Made by a program: the position numbers and the translations under genes. A model generated the notes under the pieces. That model did no database searches. It was not told the DNA's origin and was given only the letters and a program-made list of their open reading frames with translations. From NCBI GenBank assembly GCA_944385535.1, contig CALWXR010000021.1, positions 1-44,243 on the forward strand: DNA of 44,243 bases. Reading direction: 5' to 3'. This stretch comes from an uncultured Oscillospiraceae bacterium (GTDB taxonomy: Bacteria; Bacillota; Clostridia; Oscillospirales; Oscillospiraceae). Positions 15,891-24,501 of the stretch are shown here, piece by piece (position 1 is the first letter of the stretch; every line of letters begins with the position of its first letter).

Positions 15891-15927
15891 CCCCTTGGAC
15901 TGGATTGCACCGTCCAAGGGGGGCGTT
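15891..15927. terminator. Terminator between convergent AEC and ANTAR genes
   Basis: CCCCTTGGAC (15891-15900) and GTCCAAGGGG (15912-15921) make a perfect 10-bp stem. GCGTTTTTT follows on the plus strand and an A-rich stretch precedes it, so it can act in both directions. Confidence 0.8.
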
Positions 15928-15930
15928 TTT

Positions 15931-16515
15931 TCAGGCGTAGGTTTTGATAATGCCCATTGCGATTTCCCGTTTGGAAACGCATCTGTCCATGGCCTGCTTT
16001 TCAATGTGGCGATGGGCATCGGCTTCCGTCATTTTCAAATGCTCGATCAGCAGCCACTTCGCCCGGTTTACCAGGCGGATCTCCTCCATTTTTTCTTCAA
16101 TGGAGGTGGCTTTGTTTTCTAACCCCCGAAGCCTTTCTCTGGTCGCGGCCATCCATTTCAGACCGATCTGAAGGGTTTGCATGGACATGGGTTTGGGCAG
16201 GGTAAATACCCCCTGATGGGATACCTTGGCGTTTAATTCGTCGTACAGATCCCCTCGAACCAGGAGCAGCACCACGGTGCCGCTTTTTCCGCAGGCGTCC
16301 ATGGCAAACCGCGTGCCGTAATCATCCGGCAACGGGGAATTGACAATGACAAAATCGTAGGTTTTACCGAGAAGCTCTCGCCGGGCAGCGGCAATGTTGC
16401 CGACAAAGCAGACGGGGTAATACTCGGAGCCGGGGAGCATTGGGCCCAGAGTTTCATTGAATTTTTGGGCTGCGGATACAACCAGTACACTGTAGGTCTG
16501 CTCTCTGAATATCAA
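15931..16515 (-). CDS. ANTAR-domain RNA-binding antiterminator (response-regulator-like)
   Basis: A 194-residue regulator. The N-terminal part (about 1-120) is receiver-like, with SVLVVSAAQKF and DFVIVNSPLPDD; it appears degenerate, since the usual acidic pocket is not clear. A linker helix follows (RERLRGLENKATSIEEKMEEI), then the C-terminal ANTAR domain (about 135-190, VNRAKWLLIEHLKMTEADAHRHIEKQAM). ANTAR proteins bind paired hexaloop RNA hairpins and prevent transcription termination. The gene starts with TTG at 16515, chosen because AAGGAGGG lies 6 nt upstream and no ATG fits. It lies 32 nt downstream of glnA on the same strand, so it is probably co-transcribed and could act on glnA and glnN leaders. 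Its RNA targets are inferred. Confidence 0.88.
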   Translation of the reverse strand: MIFREQTYSVLVVSAAQKFNETLGPMLPGSEYYPVCFVGNIAAARRELLGKTYDFVIVNSPLPDDYGTRFAMDACGKSGTVVLLLVRGDLYDELNAKVSHQGVFTLPKPMSMQTLQIGLKWMAATRERLRGLENKATSIEEKMEEIRLVNRAKWLLIEHLKMTEADAHRHIEKQAMDRCVSKREIAMGIIKTYA

Positions 16516-16547
16516 AACGCTCCCTCCTTCCTGTGGATTTCGGCAAG

Positions 16548-17756
16548 CTACCGGTTACAGAAATAGTCGATCAGCGACTTAGGAAGGTGCTGGTGAATGA
16601 AATCACTGGAGTTGGCGCATTTTGCCGCGGCAGACAGGGAAGAGGGGAGCTTTTCCAGTCCTTCCAGCTCTTTGCTGGCTGCTGTAAACAGATTCACATT
16701 GCATTCTTCTGGAAGGGCAATGTTCTCCTGGATACCAGAAAGACCGGCCCAGATCAGAAGGGCAAAGGCCAAATAGGGATTAGCGGTACAATCCGGACTG
16801 CGAAGTTCAAATCGGCGGTACTCACCGGAGGCGGCCGGAACCCGGATCAACTGGGAACGATTGTCTGTGGACCAGGAAATATACCTGGGGGCTTTGTTGG
16901 CGCCAAGCCGGTTGTAGGAGCGCTCCGTGGGATTCAGGAACAGGGTCATCTGGGAGATCTTATCCAGGATCCCCCCCATAGCCCGGTACATCAGGCCGGT
17001 GTCGCTGCCTTTTACAGAAATGTTGATATGAAATCCGCTGCCAGGTTTGCCCATCAAAGGCTTTGGAGAGAAGTCGGCATACAGGCCATTCCTGGCGGCA
17101 ATGGTTTTGACTACAGAGCAAAAGGTGACGGCATTGTCCGCGGCGGCAAGGGGATCGGAGTATTGGAAGTCGATCTCGTTTTGTCCGGGGCCTTCCTCGT
17201 GATGGGAAGATTCCGGCTGAATGCCCATCCGCTCCAAAGTCAGACAGATCTCCCGGCGGACATTTTCACACTGATCCTCCGGCGCCACGTCCATATAGGT
17301 GGCATTGTCAAAGGGAATATCGGTGGGAACGCCGTTTTCATCCAGCTTAAACAGATAAAATTCCATCTCAGAGCCAAAGGCAAAGTGGTATCCCGCTTTG
17401 GCTGCGTCGGCGATTGCCTGCTTCAGGATTCCCCGGGTGTCGTGGGCAAAGGGCGTACCGTCTGGATGGGTGATGGAACAGAAGATCCGAACCACCCGGC
17501 CGTGTTCAGGCCGCCAGGGAAGCACGCTGATGGTGCTTGCATCCGGATGGAGAAACAGGTCGGAGTGTACTTCATCACCAAAGCCGGCAATGGCGGAAGC
17601 GTCGATGGCGATGCCGTACTTGAAAGCACGCTCCAACTCATGGGGCATAATGGAAATGTTCTTCTGCCTGCCCAGACAATCGCAGAACGCCAGGCGGATG
17701 AACTTCACGTCTTCCTCCTGGATATACTGGATGACCTCTTGCGGCGTATATTTCAT
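16548..17756 (-). CDS. glnA: Glutamine synthetase, type I
   Basis: ATP-dependent amidation of glutamate with ammonia. The 402-residue product is about 40 residues shorter than typical GSI but keeps the core: FAFGSEMEFYLF, HHEEGPGQNEIDFQY (metal-binding Glu residues), GSGFHINIS, the NRLGANKAPRYISWS loop, and RRFELRSPDCTANPYLAFALL. The adenylylation-site region of the GSI-beta class is not evident, consistent with a Firmicute enzyme regulated in other ways. The start at 17756 begins the conserved MKYTPQEVIQYI; the frame is open 25 codons further upstream without similarity. The RBS is mediocre (GAAGG at long spacing). A near-consensus promoter lies about 300 nt upstream, giving a long leader. 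It is divergent from glnN. Confidence 0.94.
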   Translation of the reverse strand: MKYTPQEVIQYIQEEDVKFIRLAFCDCLGRQKNISIMPHELERAFKYGIAIDASAIAGFGDEVHSDLFLHPDASTISVLPWRPEHGRVVRIFCSITHPDGTPFAHDTRGILKQAIADAAKAGYHFAFGSEMEFYLFKLDENGVPTDIPFDNATYMDVAPEDQCENVRREICLTLERMGIQPESSHHEEGPGQNEIDFQYSDPLAAADNAVTFCSVVKTIAARNGLYADFSPKPLMGKPGSGFHINISVKGSDTGLMYRAMGGILDKISQMTLFLNPTERSYNRLGANKAPRYISWSTDNRSQLIRVPAASGEYRRFELRSPDCTANPYLAFALLIWAGLSGIQENIALPEECNVNLFTAASKELEGLEKLPSSLSAAAKCANSSDFIHQHLPKSLIDYFCNR

Positions 17757-18049
17757 AAGCGCACCAACCTTCTTTGTGAATACAGCTGCGAACAGCCGGG
17801 AATCGGAAGCGGGGAGGGCTGCCGGCAACATGGCGGATTACCGAACGCAACGCGCAGCCGAGCTTTTGACGCAGCTGCTGTGACCAATATAACATACGTA
17901 TGAGCGGTTTGCCAGATGAATTCTTCAGAAAACTTGTTTTTTCTGAAAGCAATGCCCATGTGTATGATGGATCGACGGACTAAAAAAGAAAACAATATGG
18001 ATTTATCAGGAAAACAGGGGAAAACGGAAGAATTTACATGGATTCTTTT
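17757..18049 (-). promoter_or_regulatory. Long 5' leader of glnA with hexaloop hairpin
   Basis: This 290-nt non-coding stretch is the predicted glnA 5' UTR. It holds a 9-bp hairpin with a six-base loop (17924-17947; AACAAG on the glnA strand) and a weaker 6-bp hairpin near the transcript start (18028-18047, 8-nt loop). ANTAR targets are paired hexaloop hairpins, but the usual G at loop position 4 is missing here and no intrinsic terminator was found in the leader. It is only a candidate regulatory RNA. Confidence 0.4.
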
Positions 18050-18056
18050 AAGGGGA

Positions 18057-18085
18057 ATTATATTGCAAATTTAACGGCTTGTCAA
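18057..18085 (-). promoter_or_regulatory. Consensus promoter for glnA
   Basis: On the minus strand, perfect TTGACA (18085-18080) and perfect TATAAT (18062-18057) with a 17-bp spacer. Start expected near 18050. It lies back-to-back with the glnN promoter, about 38 bp away. Confidence 0.88.
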
Positions 18086-18122
18086 TCTATCCAAATGCGA
18101 AAAACTTTTTTTGTGCAGGGTG

Positions 18123-18151
18123 TTGACAAACGAAAAAAGTTGGTGTAGAAT
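18123..18151 (+). promoter_or_regulatory. Strong promoter for glnN
   Basis: Perfect TTGACA (18123-18128), TAGAAT (18146-18151), 17-bp spacer. Start expected near 18158, only a few bases before a full intrinsic terminator. Confidence 0.88.
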
Positions 18152-18160
18152 GCATAGCGT

Positions 18161-18211
18161 AAGGGCAAGGACGTCTGAAGCAATGGCTTTGGCGTCCTTG
18201 CCCTTTTTTTA
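18161..18211 (+). terminator. Leader terminator (attenuator) upstream of glnN
   Basis: AAGGGCAAGGACG (18161-18173) pairs perfectly with CGTCCTTGCCCTT (18193-18205); the apical part contains a small AAGC/GCTT helix. A run of T residues follows to 18210. It lies between the glnN promoter and gene, so most transcripts should stop here unless antiterminated. A second imperfect hairpin follows (18219-18254, TTGAC-GCGG pairing with CCGC-GTCAA), then the RBS AAAAGGAG of glnN. Confidence 0.85.
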
Positions 18212-18276
18212 TTTCTATTGACCGCGGGAAAACGCTTGAACTTCCGCTGTCAAAAAACTGAAAAGGAGCGTTTGCT

Positions 18277-20376
18277 ATGGGTACTACTGTTTCTGATTAT
18301 TTTGGCTGCCTGGTGTTTGATGACCGGGAGATGAAGGCCAATTTGTCCGCCAGTGTGTATGCTTCGCTGAGAAAGACCATCGATGAGGGCGCGAAGCTGG
18401 ATCTTTCCGTAGCCAATACGGTGGCTTCCGCGATGAAGGATTGGGCCGTCGCCCATGGCGCTACGCACTTTACCCATTGGTTCCAGCCTCTGACCGGTAT
18501 TACCGCGGAAAAGCATGACAGCTTCATTTCTCCCGCGCCGGACGGCGGCGTGATCATGGATTTCTCCGGCAAGGAGCTGATCAAGGGCGAGCCCGATGCT
18601 TCTTCTTTCCCCTCCGGCGGTCTGCGCGCCACCTTCGAGGCTCGCGGCTATACGGCCTGGGATCCGACCTCCTATGCCTTTATCAAGGAAAAAACCTTAT
18701 GCATTCCCACGGCGTTTTGCTCCTATGGGGGCGAAGCCCTGGATAAGAAAACGCCGCTGCTGCGGTCCATGGAAGCCCTGAGCCGTCAGGCAATGCGCGT
18801 TCTGAAGCTGTTCGGCAACGAGGATGTGAAATGTGTCCGCACCTCTGTTGGCCCTGAGCAGGAGTACTTCCTGATCCCCAAGGAGCTGTATGAGAAGCGG
18901 AAGGATCTGATCTATACCGGACGCACCCTGTTCGGCGCCAAGCCTCCCAAGGGCCAGGAAATGGATGACCATTACTTCGGCGTTATTAAGACCCGGGTTG
19001 CATCTTACATGGCGGATTTGAATGAGGAACTGTGGAAGCTGGGCATCCTGGCAAAAACCGAGCATAATGAGGTGGCCCCGGCCCAGCACGAGCTGGCTCC
19101 GATTTATTCCACCACCAACATTGCCGCCGACCACAACCAGCTGACCATGGAGATCATGCAGAAGGTAGCCGCCAGGCACGGTCTGGTATGTCTGCTTCAC
19201 GAAAAGCCCTTTGCCGGTGTAAACGGCTCCGGTAAGCACAACAACTGGTCCATTGCCACAGATACCGGCGTAAACCTCCTTTCTCCCGGTGAAACGCCTT
19301 ATGAGAACGCGCAATTCCTGCTGTTCCTGTGCGCGGTGATCAAGGCAGTGGACGACTATCAGGATCTGCTGCGGCTGTCCGTTGCCACCGCCGGGAATGA
19401 CCATCGTTTGGGCGCTAACGAAGCGCCTCCCGCCGTGGTCTCCATCTTCCTGGGGGATGAACTGCAGGCCATTCTGGACGCAATTGAAAAGGATGTTCCA
19501 TACGCGGGCATTAAGAAGAAAACTATGAAACTGGGGGTGGACGTTCTGCCCCGGTTCGCCAGGGACAACACCGATCGTAACCGGACTTCTCCCTTTGCAT
19601 TTACTGGCAACAAATTTGAATTCCGCATGCTGGGTTCCTCCAATTCCATCTCCTGTGCCAACATCATGCTTAACGCTGCCGTGGCGGAATCCCTGAAGAT
19701 CTATGCGGATCGTCTGGAAGGGGCAGAGGATTTTGAATCCGCTCTCCACGCCATGATTAAAAAGACCATTAAGGACCATAAGCGGATCATCTTCAACGGC
19801 AACGGCTATGATGATGTATGGATCAAGGAAGCTACGGAAGTCCGGGGCCTGTGCAACTATCCCACCACGCCGGACTGCATGCCCCATCTTCTGGACGAGA
19901 AGAATGTGGCCATGCTCACCAGCCATAAGGTATTCACCACAGCCGAACTGGAAAGCCGCTGCGAGATCATGCTGGAGAACTACTGCAAAACCGTAATCAT
20001 TGAGGCCAATACGATGGTGGATATGGCTCGCAAGCAGATCCTTCCCGGGGTGGAAGGCTATTGCGCCGAACTGGCAGGCACGATTTCCGCGAAACGGGCT
20101 GTCAGCGACACCATTGCCTGTGGCTACGAAACCGGTCTTTTAAGCAAGCTTTCCATGTTGACCGATCAGATTGCCCTTAAGACGGATGAATTGGAGTCCG
20201 CCGTGGTGAAGCTGAAGGAGGCTTCTGACGTAATCGGAGAATCCTACGCCATTCGGGATACGGTGCTCAGCAAGATGGCAGCCCTTCGGGCAGTTGCCGA
20301 CGAAGCGGAGACCATGACCGCCGAAAAATACTGGCCGTTCCCCACCTACGGCGAACTGCTTTTCGGGGTACGCTGA
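18277..20376 (+). CDS. glnN: Glutamine synthetase, type III
   Basis: Large dodecameric GSIII, making glutamine from glutamate and ammonia with ATP. The 699-residue length is typical and much longer than GSI. Visible family sequence: the N-terminal [30 protein letters not shown] near residue 315, [23 protein letters not shown] near 370, and [20 protein letters not shown] near 430, which includes active-site residues. A helical C-terminal region (about 590-690) also marks GSIII. AAAAGGAG precedes the ATG. It is divergent from glnA and its transcript passes through an attenuator-like terminator. Two glutamine synthetases side by side suggest use under different nitrogen states. Confidence 0.97.
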   Translation: MGTTVSDYFGCLVFDDREMKANLSASVYASLRKTIDEGAKLDLSVANTVASAMKDWAVAHGATHFTHWFQPLTGITAEKHDSFISPAPDGGVIMDFSGKELIKGEPDASSFPSGGLRATFEARGYTAWDPTSYAFIKEKTLCIPTAFCSYGGEALDKKTPLLRSMEALSRQAMRVLKLFGNEDVKCVRTSVGPEQEYFLIPKELYEKRKDLIYTGRTLFGAKPPKGQEMDDHYFGVIKTRVASYMADLNEELWKLGILAKTEHNEVAPAQHELAPIYSTTNIAADHNQLTMEIMQKVAARHGLVCLLHEKPFAGVNGSGKHNNWSIATDTGVNLLSPGETPYENAQFLLFLCAVIKAVDDYQDLLRLSVATAGNDHRLGANEAPPAVVSIFLGDELQAILDAIEKDVPYAGIKKKTMKLGVDVLPRFARDNTDRNRTSPFAFTGNKFEFRMLGSSNSISCANIMLNAAVAESLKIYADRLEGAEDFESALHAMIKKTIKDHKRIIFNGNGYDDVWIKEATEVRGLCNYPTTPDCMPHLLDEKNVAMLTSHKVFTTAELESRCEIMLENYCKTVIIEANTMVDMARKQILPGVEGYCAELAGTISAKRAVSDTIACGYETGLLSKLSMLTDQIALKTDELESAVVKLKEASDVIGESYAIRDTVLSKMAALRAVADEAETMTAEKYWPFPTYGELLFGVR

Positions 20377-20392
20377 TTTCACTTCCTTTCAT

Positions 20393-20458
20393 TGCTGCCA
20401 AATGCCGCCCCGGGCGGCGCCCATGGGAGGGGCCGACCACCCCTCCCCAACGGCAGTA
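20393..20458 (+). ncRNA. Predicted three-way-junction RNA in the glnN 3' region
   Basis: Three helices pack tightly. P1: 20393-20399 with 20452-20458 (CTGCC/GGCAG core plus G-U and U-A). P2: GCCGCC/GGCGGC with a 3-nt loop (20404-20418). P3: GGGAGGGG/CCCCTCCC with a 7-nt loop (20425-20447). Joining strands are 4, 6 and 4 nt. I do not recognise it as a known riboswitch or sRNA. It may be a 3' UTR element; independent transcription is unproven. Confidence 0.35.
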
Positions 20459-20495
20459 TGTTTCTATAAATATGCCGCGATCCCTGCAGCCGGGC

Positions 20496-20517
20496 AAGAA
20501 GCTCGAACGCTTTTTTT
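20496..20517 (+). terminator. Probable glnN terminator
   Basis: AAGAAGC (20496-20502) pairs with GCTTTTT after a 6-nt loop (TCGAAC), running into seven T residues (20511-20517). The stem is short and the T-run partly pairs, so it is modest. From here to the asnB promoter there is a further hairpin (GGGAGAG...CTCTCCC around 20610-20640) and no convincing gene. Confidence 0.5.
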
Positions 20518-20679
20518 GAGAAAGACGAAAGGAGCGGAAAGGGATCTCCATGGAGACGAAGCAGGCAGGCGCCTCCAAACCACTGCAAAAAACTTAAAAA
20601 CTGCCTGGGGGAGAGCCGGTTTTCGACTCTCCCACGGGTTAGTTTATACGGATGCTGCATAAAATCGTCCGTCCAAGAA

Positions 20680-20708
20680 TTGAAATTTTCTCAGAAACAT
20701 CATATAAT
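20680..20708 (+). promoter_or_regulatory. Promoter of the asnB-purC...carB gene run
   Basis: TTGAAA (20680-20685) and perfect TATAAT (20703-20708) with a 17-bp spacer. The short leader (about 20715-20757) contains ATGCTG...CAGCAT (6 bp) enclosing CCTC/GAGG, just before the AAGGAGGA RBS. Confidence 0.8.
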
Positions 20709-20757
20709 AAAAAACATGCTGTTCCTCGGTGAGGGCAGCATTAAGGAGGAGTACCCT

Positions 20758-22338
20758 ATGTGTTCCATTATTGGCTATTGCGGTAAACCTTTGGATATGG
20801 CCGCCTTTCGTGCCGGTTTTGACCGTACCATCTCCAGAGGGCCGGATGATACCAGGATTGTGGATGCGGGCCGGGGCCTTTTGGGCTTTCACCGGCTTTC
20901 CATCATGGGTCTGCACCCGGAAGGAATGCAGCCTTTTTCCCTCAATGGAAACTGGGTTGTCTGCAATGGTGAGATCTATGGTTTCGAAAAGATCCGCCGG
21001 GAACTGTCAGGGGCGTATACCTTCGTCAGCGATTCTGACTGCGAGGTGCTGCTTCCTATGTACGAAAAGTACGGTGTAGGCATGTTTGAAAAGCTGGACG
21101 CGGAATTCGCCTGTATCCTCTACGACGGTAAGCTTGACAAGTTTATCGCAGCCCGGGATCCCATCGGCATCCGTCCCCTTTACTATGGCTATGATCCCGC
21201 CGGAACCATCGTATTTGCCAGTGAACCGAAAAATCTCATGGGAACCGTAGATAAGATCATGCCGTTTCCTCCCGGACACTACTACTGTGACGGCGCCTTC
21301 GTCTGCTACCGGGATATCGCGGCAGTGGAGCAATATCATCGGGATGATTTGGAAACCGTCTGTCAAAACATCCGTGAAAAGCTGGTGGCAGGAGTTCACA
21401 AGCGGCTGATCGCCGACGCCAAAGTTGGCTTTCTTCTCAGCGGCGGTTTGGATTCCTCTCTGGTCTGCGCCATTGCCGCCCGAGAGAGCAAAAGCCCCAT
21501 CCGCACCTTTGCCATCGGTATGAGCGAGGATGCCATTGATCTGAAGTACGCCAAACAGGTAGCGGATTTTATCGGCAGCGACCACACAGAGGTGATTATC
21601 TCTAAAGAGGATGTTCTGGCCGCGCTGGAGCCGGTAGTGGAACTGCTGGCTACCTTTGACATCACCACCATTCGGGCCAGCATCGGTATGTATCTGGTGT
21701 GTAAGTATATTCATGAGAATACCGATATTCGGGTATTGCTCACCGGCGAGATCTCCGACGAACTCTTTGGGTATAAGTATACGGATTTCGCCCCCTCCGC
21801 CGAGGCCTTTCAGAAGGAAGCCCAAAAGCGGATCCGGGAGCTGCACATGTATGATGTGCTCCGGGCTGACCGGTGCATCAGCGTCAACTCTCTGGAGGCC
21901 AGAGTGCCCTTCGGGGATCTTGACTTTGTGAAATATGTAATGACCATCGATCCGGAATGGAAGCTGAACAAATACGGTAAGGGCAAGTATCTGCTTCGCC
22001 ATGCCTTTGAAAGCGGTGAATATCTACCTCATGATATTCTATGGCGGGAAAAGGCAGCTTTCTCTGACGCGGTGGGCCACTCCATGGTGGATCACCTGAA
22101 AGCGTACGCCGAGGGTAAGTATTCCCAAGAGGAATACGAGCAAAAGCGAAAGAAGTATACCCATGCCCAGCCCTTTACTAAGGAATCTCTGCTGTACCGT
22201 GAACTCTTCGAGAAATATTACCCTGGTCAAGGTGATATGATCCTGGACTTCTGGATGCCCAACAAGGAGTGGGAAGGCTGTAATGTGAACGACCCCTCCG
22301 CCAGAGTCCTGGCGAACTACGGTGACAGCGGGAAATAA
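20758..22338 (+). CDS. asnB: Glutamine-hydrolysing asparagine synthetase
   Basis: Converts aspartate, glutamine and ATP to asparagine and glutamate. The N-terminal class II glutaminase domain (about 1-200) starts MCSIIGYCG with the nucleophile Cys2, which fixes the start at 20758 although the frame is open upstream; AAGGAGGA precedes it. The synthetase domain has the PP-loop LLSGGLDSSLVCA near residue 230, the TGEISDELFGY segment and SLEARVPFGDLDFVKYV. At 526 residues it is close to E. coli AsnB (554). It heads a ten-gene same-strand run and is followed 21 nt later by purC. Confidence 0.96.
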   Translation: MCSIIGYCGKPLDMAAFRAGFDRTISRGPDDTRIVDAGRGLLGFHRLSIMGLHPEGMQPFSLNGNWVVCNGEIYGFEKIRRELSGAYTFVSDSDCEVLLPMYEKYGVGMFEKLDAEFACILYDGKLDKFIAARDPIGIRPLYYGYDPAGTIVFASEPKNLMGTVDKIMPFPPGHYYCDGAFVCYRDIAAVEQYHRDDLETVCQNIREKLVAGVHKRLIADAKVGFLLSGGLDSSLVCAIAARESKSPIRTFAIGMSEDAIDLKYAKQVADFIGSDHTEVIISKEDVLAALEPVVELLATFDITTIRASIGMYLVCKYIHENTDIRVLLTGEISDELFGYKYTDFAPSAEAFQKEAQKRIRELHMYDVLRADRCISVNSLEARVPFGDLDFVKYVMTIDPEWKLNKYGKGKYLLRHAFESGEYLPHDILWREKAAFSDAVGHSMVDHLKAYAEGKYSQEEYEQKRKKYTHAQPFTKESLLYRELFEKYYPGQGDMILDFWMPNKEWEGCNVNDPSARVLANYGDSGK

Positions 22339-22359
22339 ATATAAAGAAGGAACACGACT

Positions 22360-23073
22360 ATGGAAAAAAAAGAGCAGCTTTATGAAGGCAAAGCAAAAAA
22401 AGTTTATGCAACCAGTGATCCTGAACGTTTGATCGTAGACTACAAGGATGACGCCACTGCTTTTAATGGTCTGAAAAAGGGGACTATTTCCGGCAAAGGC
22501 GTAATCAACAACCGCATGAGCAACCGGCTGATGGCAATGCTGGAAAAAAGGGGCATTCCTACCCATTATGTCCAGGAGCTGTCTGAGCGGGAGACTTTGG
22601 TCAAGAAGGTTTCCATCGTCCCTCTGGAGGTAATCATCCGCAACATTTCCGCCGGTTCTTTCTCCAAGCGCTATGGCGTGGAAGAGGGGATTGTTTTTGA
22701 GACGCCTACCATTGAGTTTTCCTACAAAAATGACGATTTGGGCGATCCGCTGCTGAACAGCTACCACGCCATTGCCCTGAAGCTGGCAGCCCCTGAAGAG
22801 ATCGAAACCATCAAAAACTATGCGTTCCGGGTCAATGACGCCCTGAAAGCCTTTTGGAGCACCTGCGGTGTGACCCTGGTAGACTTCAAGCTGGAGTTTG
22901 GCCGCCTGAGCGACGGCACCATCGTCCTGGCCGATGAGATCAGTCCGGACACCTGCCGCCTATGGGACGCAAAGACCGGTGAGAAGCTGGACAAGGATCG
23001 CTTCCGCCGGGATATGGGCGGCGTGGAAGAGGCTTACGCGGAAATCATGAAGCGGCTGGAAGAGCATCTGTAA
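22360..23073 (+). CDS. purC: SAICAR synthetase (phosphoribosylaminoimidazole-succinocarboxamide synthase)
   Basis: Step of de novo purine synthesis that joins aspartate to CAIR with ATP, giving SAICAR. 237 residues, the normal length. Signature pieces: YEGKAKKVY at residue 8, [37 protein letters not shown], and [10 protein letters not shown] with [20 protein letters not shown] lies upstream of the ATG. PurB later in the cluster cleaves its product to AICAR. The 141-nt gap to purA contains no terminator, only two copies of TTTGGCAGCA (23086-23095 and 23104-23113). Confidence 0.97.
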   Translation: MEKKEQLYEGKAKKVYATSDPERLIVDYKDDATAFNGLKKGTISGKGVINNRMSNRLMAMLEKRGIPTHYVQELSERETLVKKVSIVPLEVIIRNISAGSFSKRYGVEEGIVFETPTIEFSYKNDDLGDPLLNSYHAIALKLAAPEEIETIKNYAFRVNDALKAFWSTCGVTLVDFKLEFGRLSDGTIVLADEISPDTCRLWDAKTGEKLDKDRFRRDMGGVEEAYAEIMKRLEEHL

Positions 23074-23214
23074 TCATACATTCCCTTTGGCAGCAAAAAA
23101 ATTTTTGGCAGCACATTTTGGCGCGGACGCGGACATGGCAAGTCCGGGTTTTCCCATGGTCAAGGAAGGCAGTCCGATCCAAAATGAAAATTAAATATAT
23201 CGGAGGCAATCCAA

Positions 23215-24489
23215 ATGAGCAACACTGCAATTGTAGGCATCAACTGGGGTGACGAAGGTAAGGGGCGTATGGTCGACCTCCTTACGGAAGACTTTGACGT
23301 GGTCATCCGCTATCAGGGCGGCGGCAACGCCGGCCATACCGTCATCAACGAATACGGAAAGTTTGCCCTTCATCTGCTTCCTTCCGGTATCTTCCGGAAG
23401 AATGTGGTCAATATTCTTGGAAACGGCGTGGCGTTGGATCCGGAGAATCTGTGGACGGAGATGGAAGATGTTACATCCAAGGGGGTTTCCCTGACTCCTG
23501 AAAATCTGAAGATCAGCGATCGGGCGTCTCTGCTTTTGCCCTGGCACCGGGCGTTGGACGGCCTGGAAGAAGCCAGATTGGCGGACAAGAAGTTTGGTTC
23601 CACCAAGCAGGGCATCGCCCCTTTCTATTCCGACAAATACCAGAAAAAGACTATTTTGGCCGGAGAACTGCTGTATCCCGAACATCTGAAGGCCCATCTG
23701 GCGGATTTGATGGAGTGGAAGAATCTGACGCTCACCAAAGTATATGGCGCCGAGCCCACTACCATGGAGCAGCTGGAGCAGTGGATCGAAAGCTACTGTG
23801 AGAAAATCAAGCCCTTTGTCTGTGACACCGGCCTGTTCCTTCGCCAGGCGCAGAAAGACGGGAAAAGGCTTCTGTTTGAGGCCCAGCTGGGCGCTTTGCG
23901 GGATCTGGATTACGGCATCCATCCCTATACCACCTCTTCCAACACCATCGCCGCGTTTGCGCCGGTGGGTTCCGGTCTGCCTACCGCTAAGATTGAGAAT
24001 GTGGTGGGCGTTGTCAAGGCGTACTCCACCTGTGTAGGCGAGGGCCCCTTTGTTTGCGAGATGTTTGGTCCGGAAGCCGATGCTTTGCGGGAAGCCGGCT
24101 TTGAGTACGGCGCAAAAACCGGACGTCCCCGCCGCGTTGGGCCCATCGATATTGTGGCTACCCGCTACGGTGTTCAGGTTCAGGCTGCCACCAACATTGC
24201 CCTGACCAAGCTGGATGTGCTCAGCTATCTGGATAAAATCCCGGTGTGCACCCACTACACCCTGGACGGCGCTGTCATTGACGAGTTCCCGTTCCCCACA
24301 GTCCTGGATCAGGCCAAGCCGGTGATCGAGTACATGGACGGCTGGAAATGCGATATTTCCGGTATCCGCAAGTGGGAGGATCTGCCTGTGGCCGCCCGGA
24401 AGTATGTGGAGTTTGTGGAAGCGGGGATCGGCTGCCACATTGGCTACGTTTCTGTAGGCCCGGAGCGGGACAGCATCATCATTCGCTAA
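23215..24489 (+). CDS. purA: Adenylosuccinate synthetase
   Basis: GTP-dependent joining of aspartate to IMP, first step towards AMP. 424 residues, full length. It has the P-loop-like GINWGDEGKGRMVD at about residues 8-21, the IMP/catalytic QGGGNAGHTV near 38, and GYETGAKTGRPRR-type sequence as EYGAKTGRPRRVGPID near 300. GGAGG is 7 nt upstream. It is 12 nt from purB, so the two aspartate-to-fumarate steps are made together. Confidence 0.97.
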   Translation: MSNTAIVGINWGDEGKGRMVDLLTEDFDVVIRYQGGGNAGHTVINEYGKFALHLLPSGIFRKNVVNILGNGVALDPENLWTEMEDVTSKGVSLTPENLKISDRASLLLPWHRALDGLEEARLADKKFGSTKQGIAPFYSDKYQKKTILAGELLYPEHLKAHLADLMEWKNLTLTKVYGAEPTTMEQLEQWIESYCEKIKPFVCDTGLFLRQAQKDGKRLLFEAQLGALRDLDYGIHPYTTSSNTIAAFAPVGSGLPTAKIENVVGVVKAYSTCVGEGPFVCEMFGPEADALREAGFEYGAKTGRPRRVGPIDIVATRYGVQVQAATNIALTKLDVLSYLDKIPVCTHYTLDGAVIDEFPFPTVLDQAKPVIEYMDGWKCDISGIRKWEDLPVAARKYVEFVEAGIGCHIGYVSVGPERDSIIIR

Positions 24490-24501
24490 GGAGGAGCATT
24501 C

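Noticed and set aside
18161-18211. Canonical ANTAR dual-hexaloop target overlapping the glnN terminator
   Set aside because: The apical pairing gives a 4-nt loop rather than a hexaloop, and no first hairpin fits between the predicted start and the terminator. I keep the terminator but not this motif call.
18697-19926. Long open frame on the minus strand opposite glnN
   Set aside because: It is a shadow of a well-conserved gene, with no RBS and no recognisable protein sequence. Similar antisense frames opposite purA (23191-24438), purB (24526-25842), guaA (26484-27467) and glnA (16533-17903, plus strand) were rejected for the same reason.
20550-20597. 15-codon open frame (METKQAGASKPLQKT) in the glnN-asnB gap, as a leader peptide
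   Set aside because: It has a plausible AAAGGG upstream, but only two Gln codons, no Asn run, no following terminator, and it lies upstream of the predicted asnB promoter.
20377-20757. T-box or known glutamine riboswitch before asnB
   Set aside because: No T-box consensus (GGGTGGTACCGCG-like) was found, and glutamine riboswitches of the glnA type are known from cyanobacteria and do not match here.
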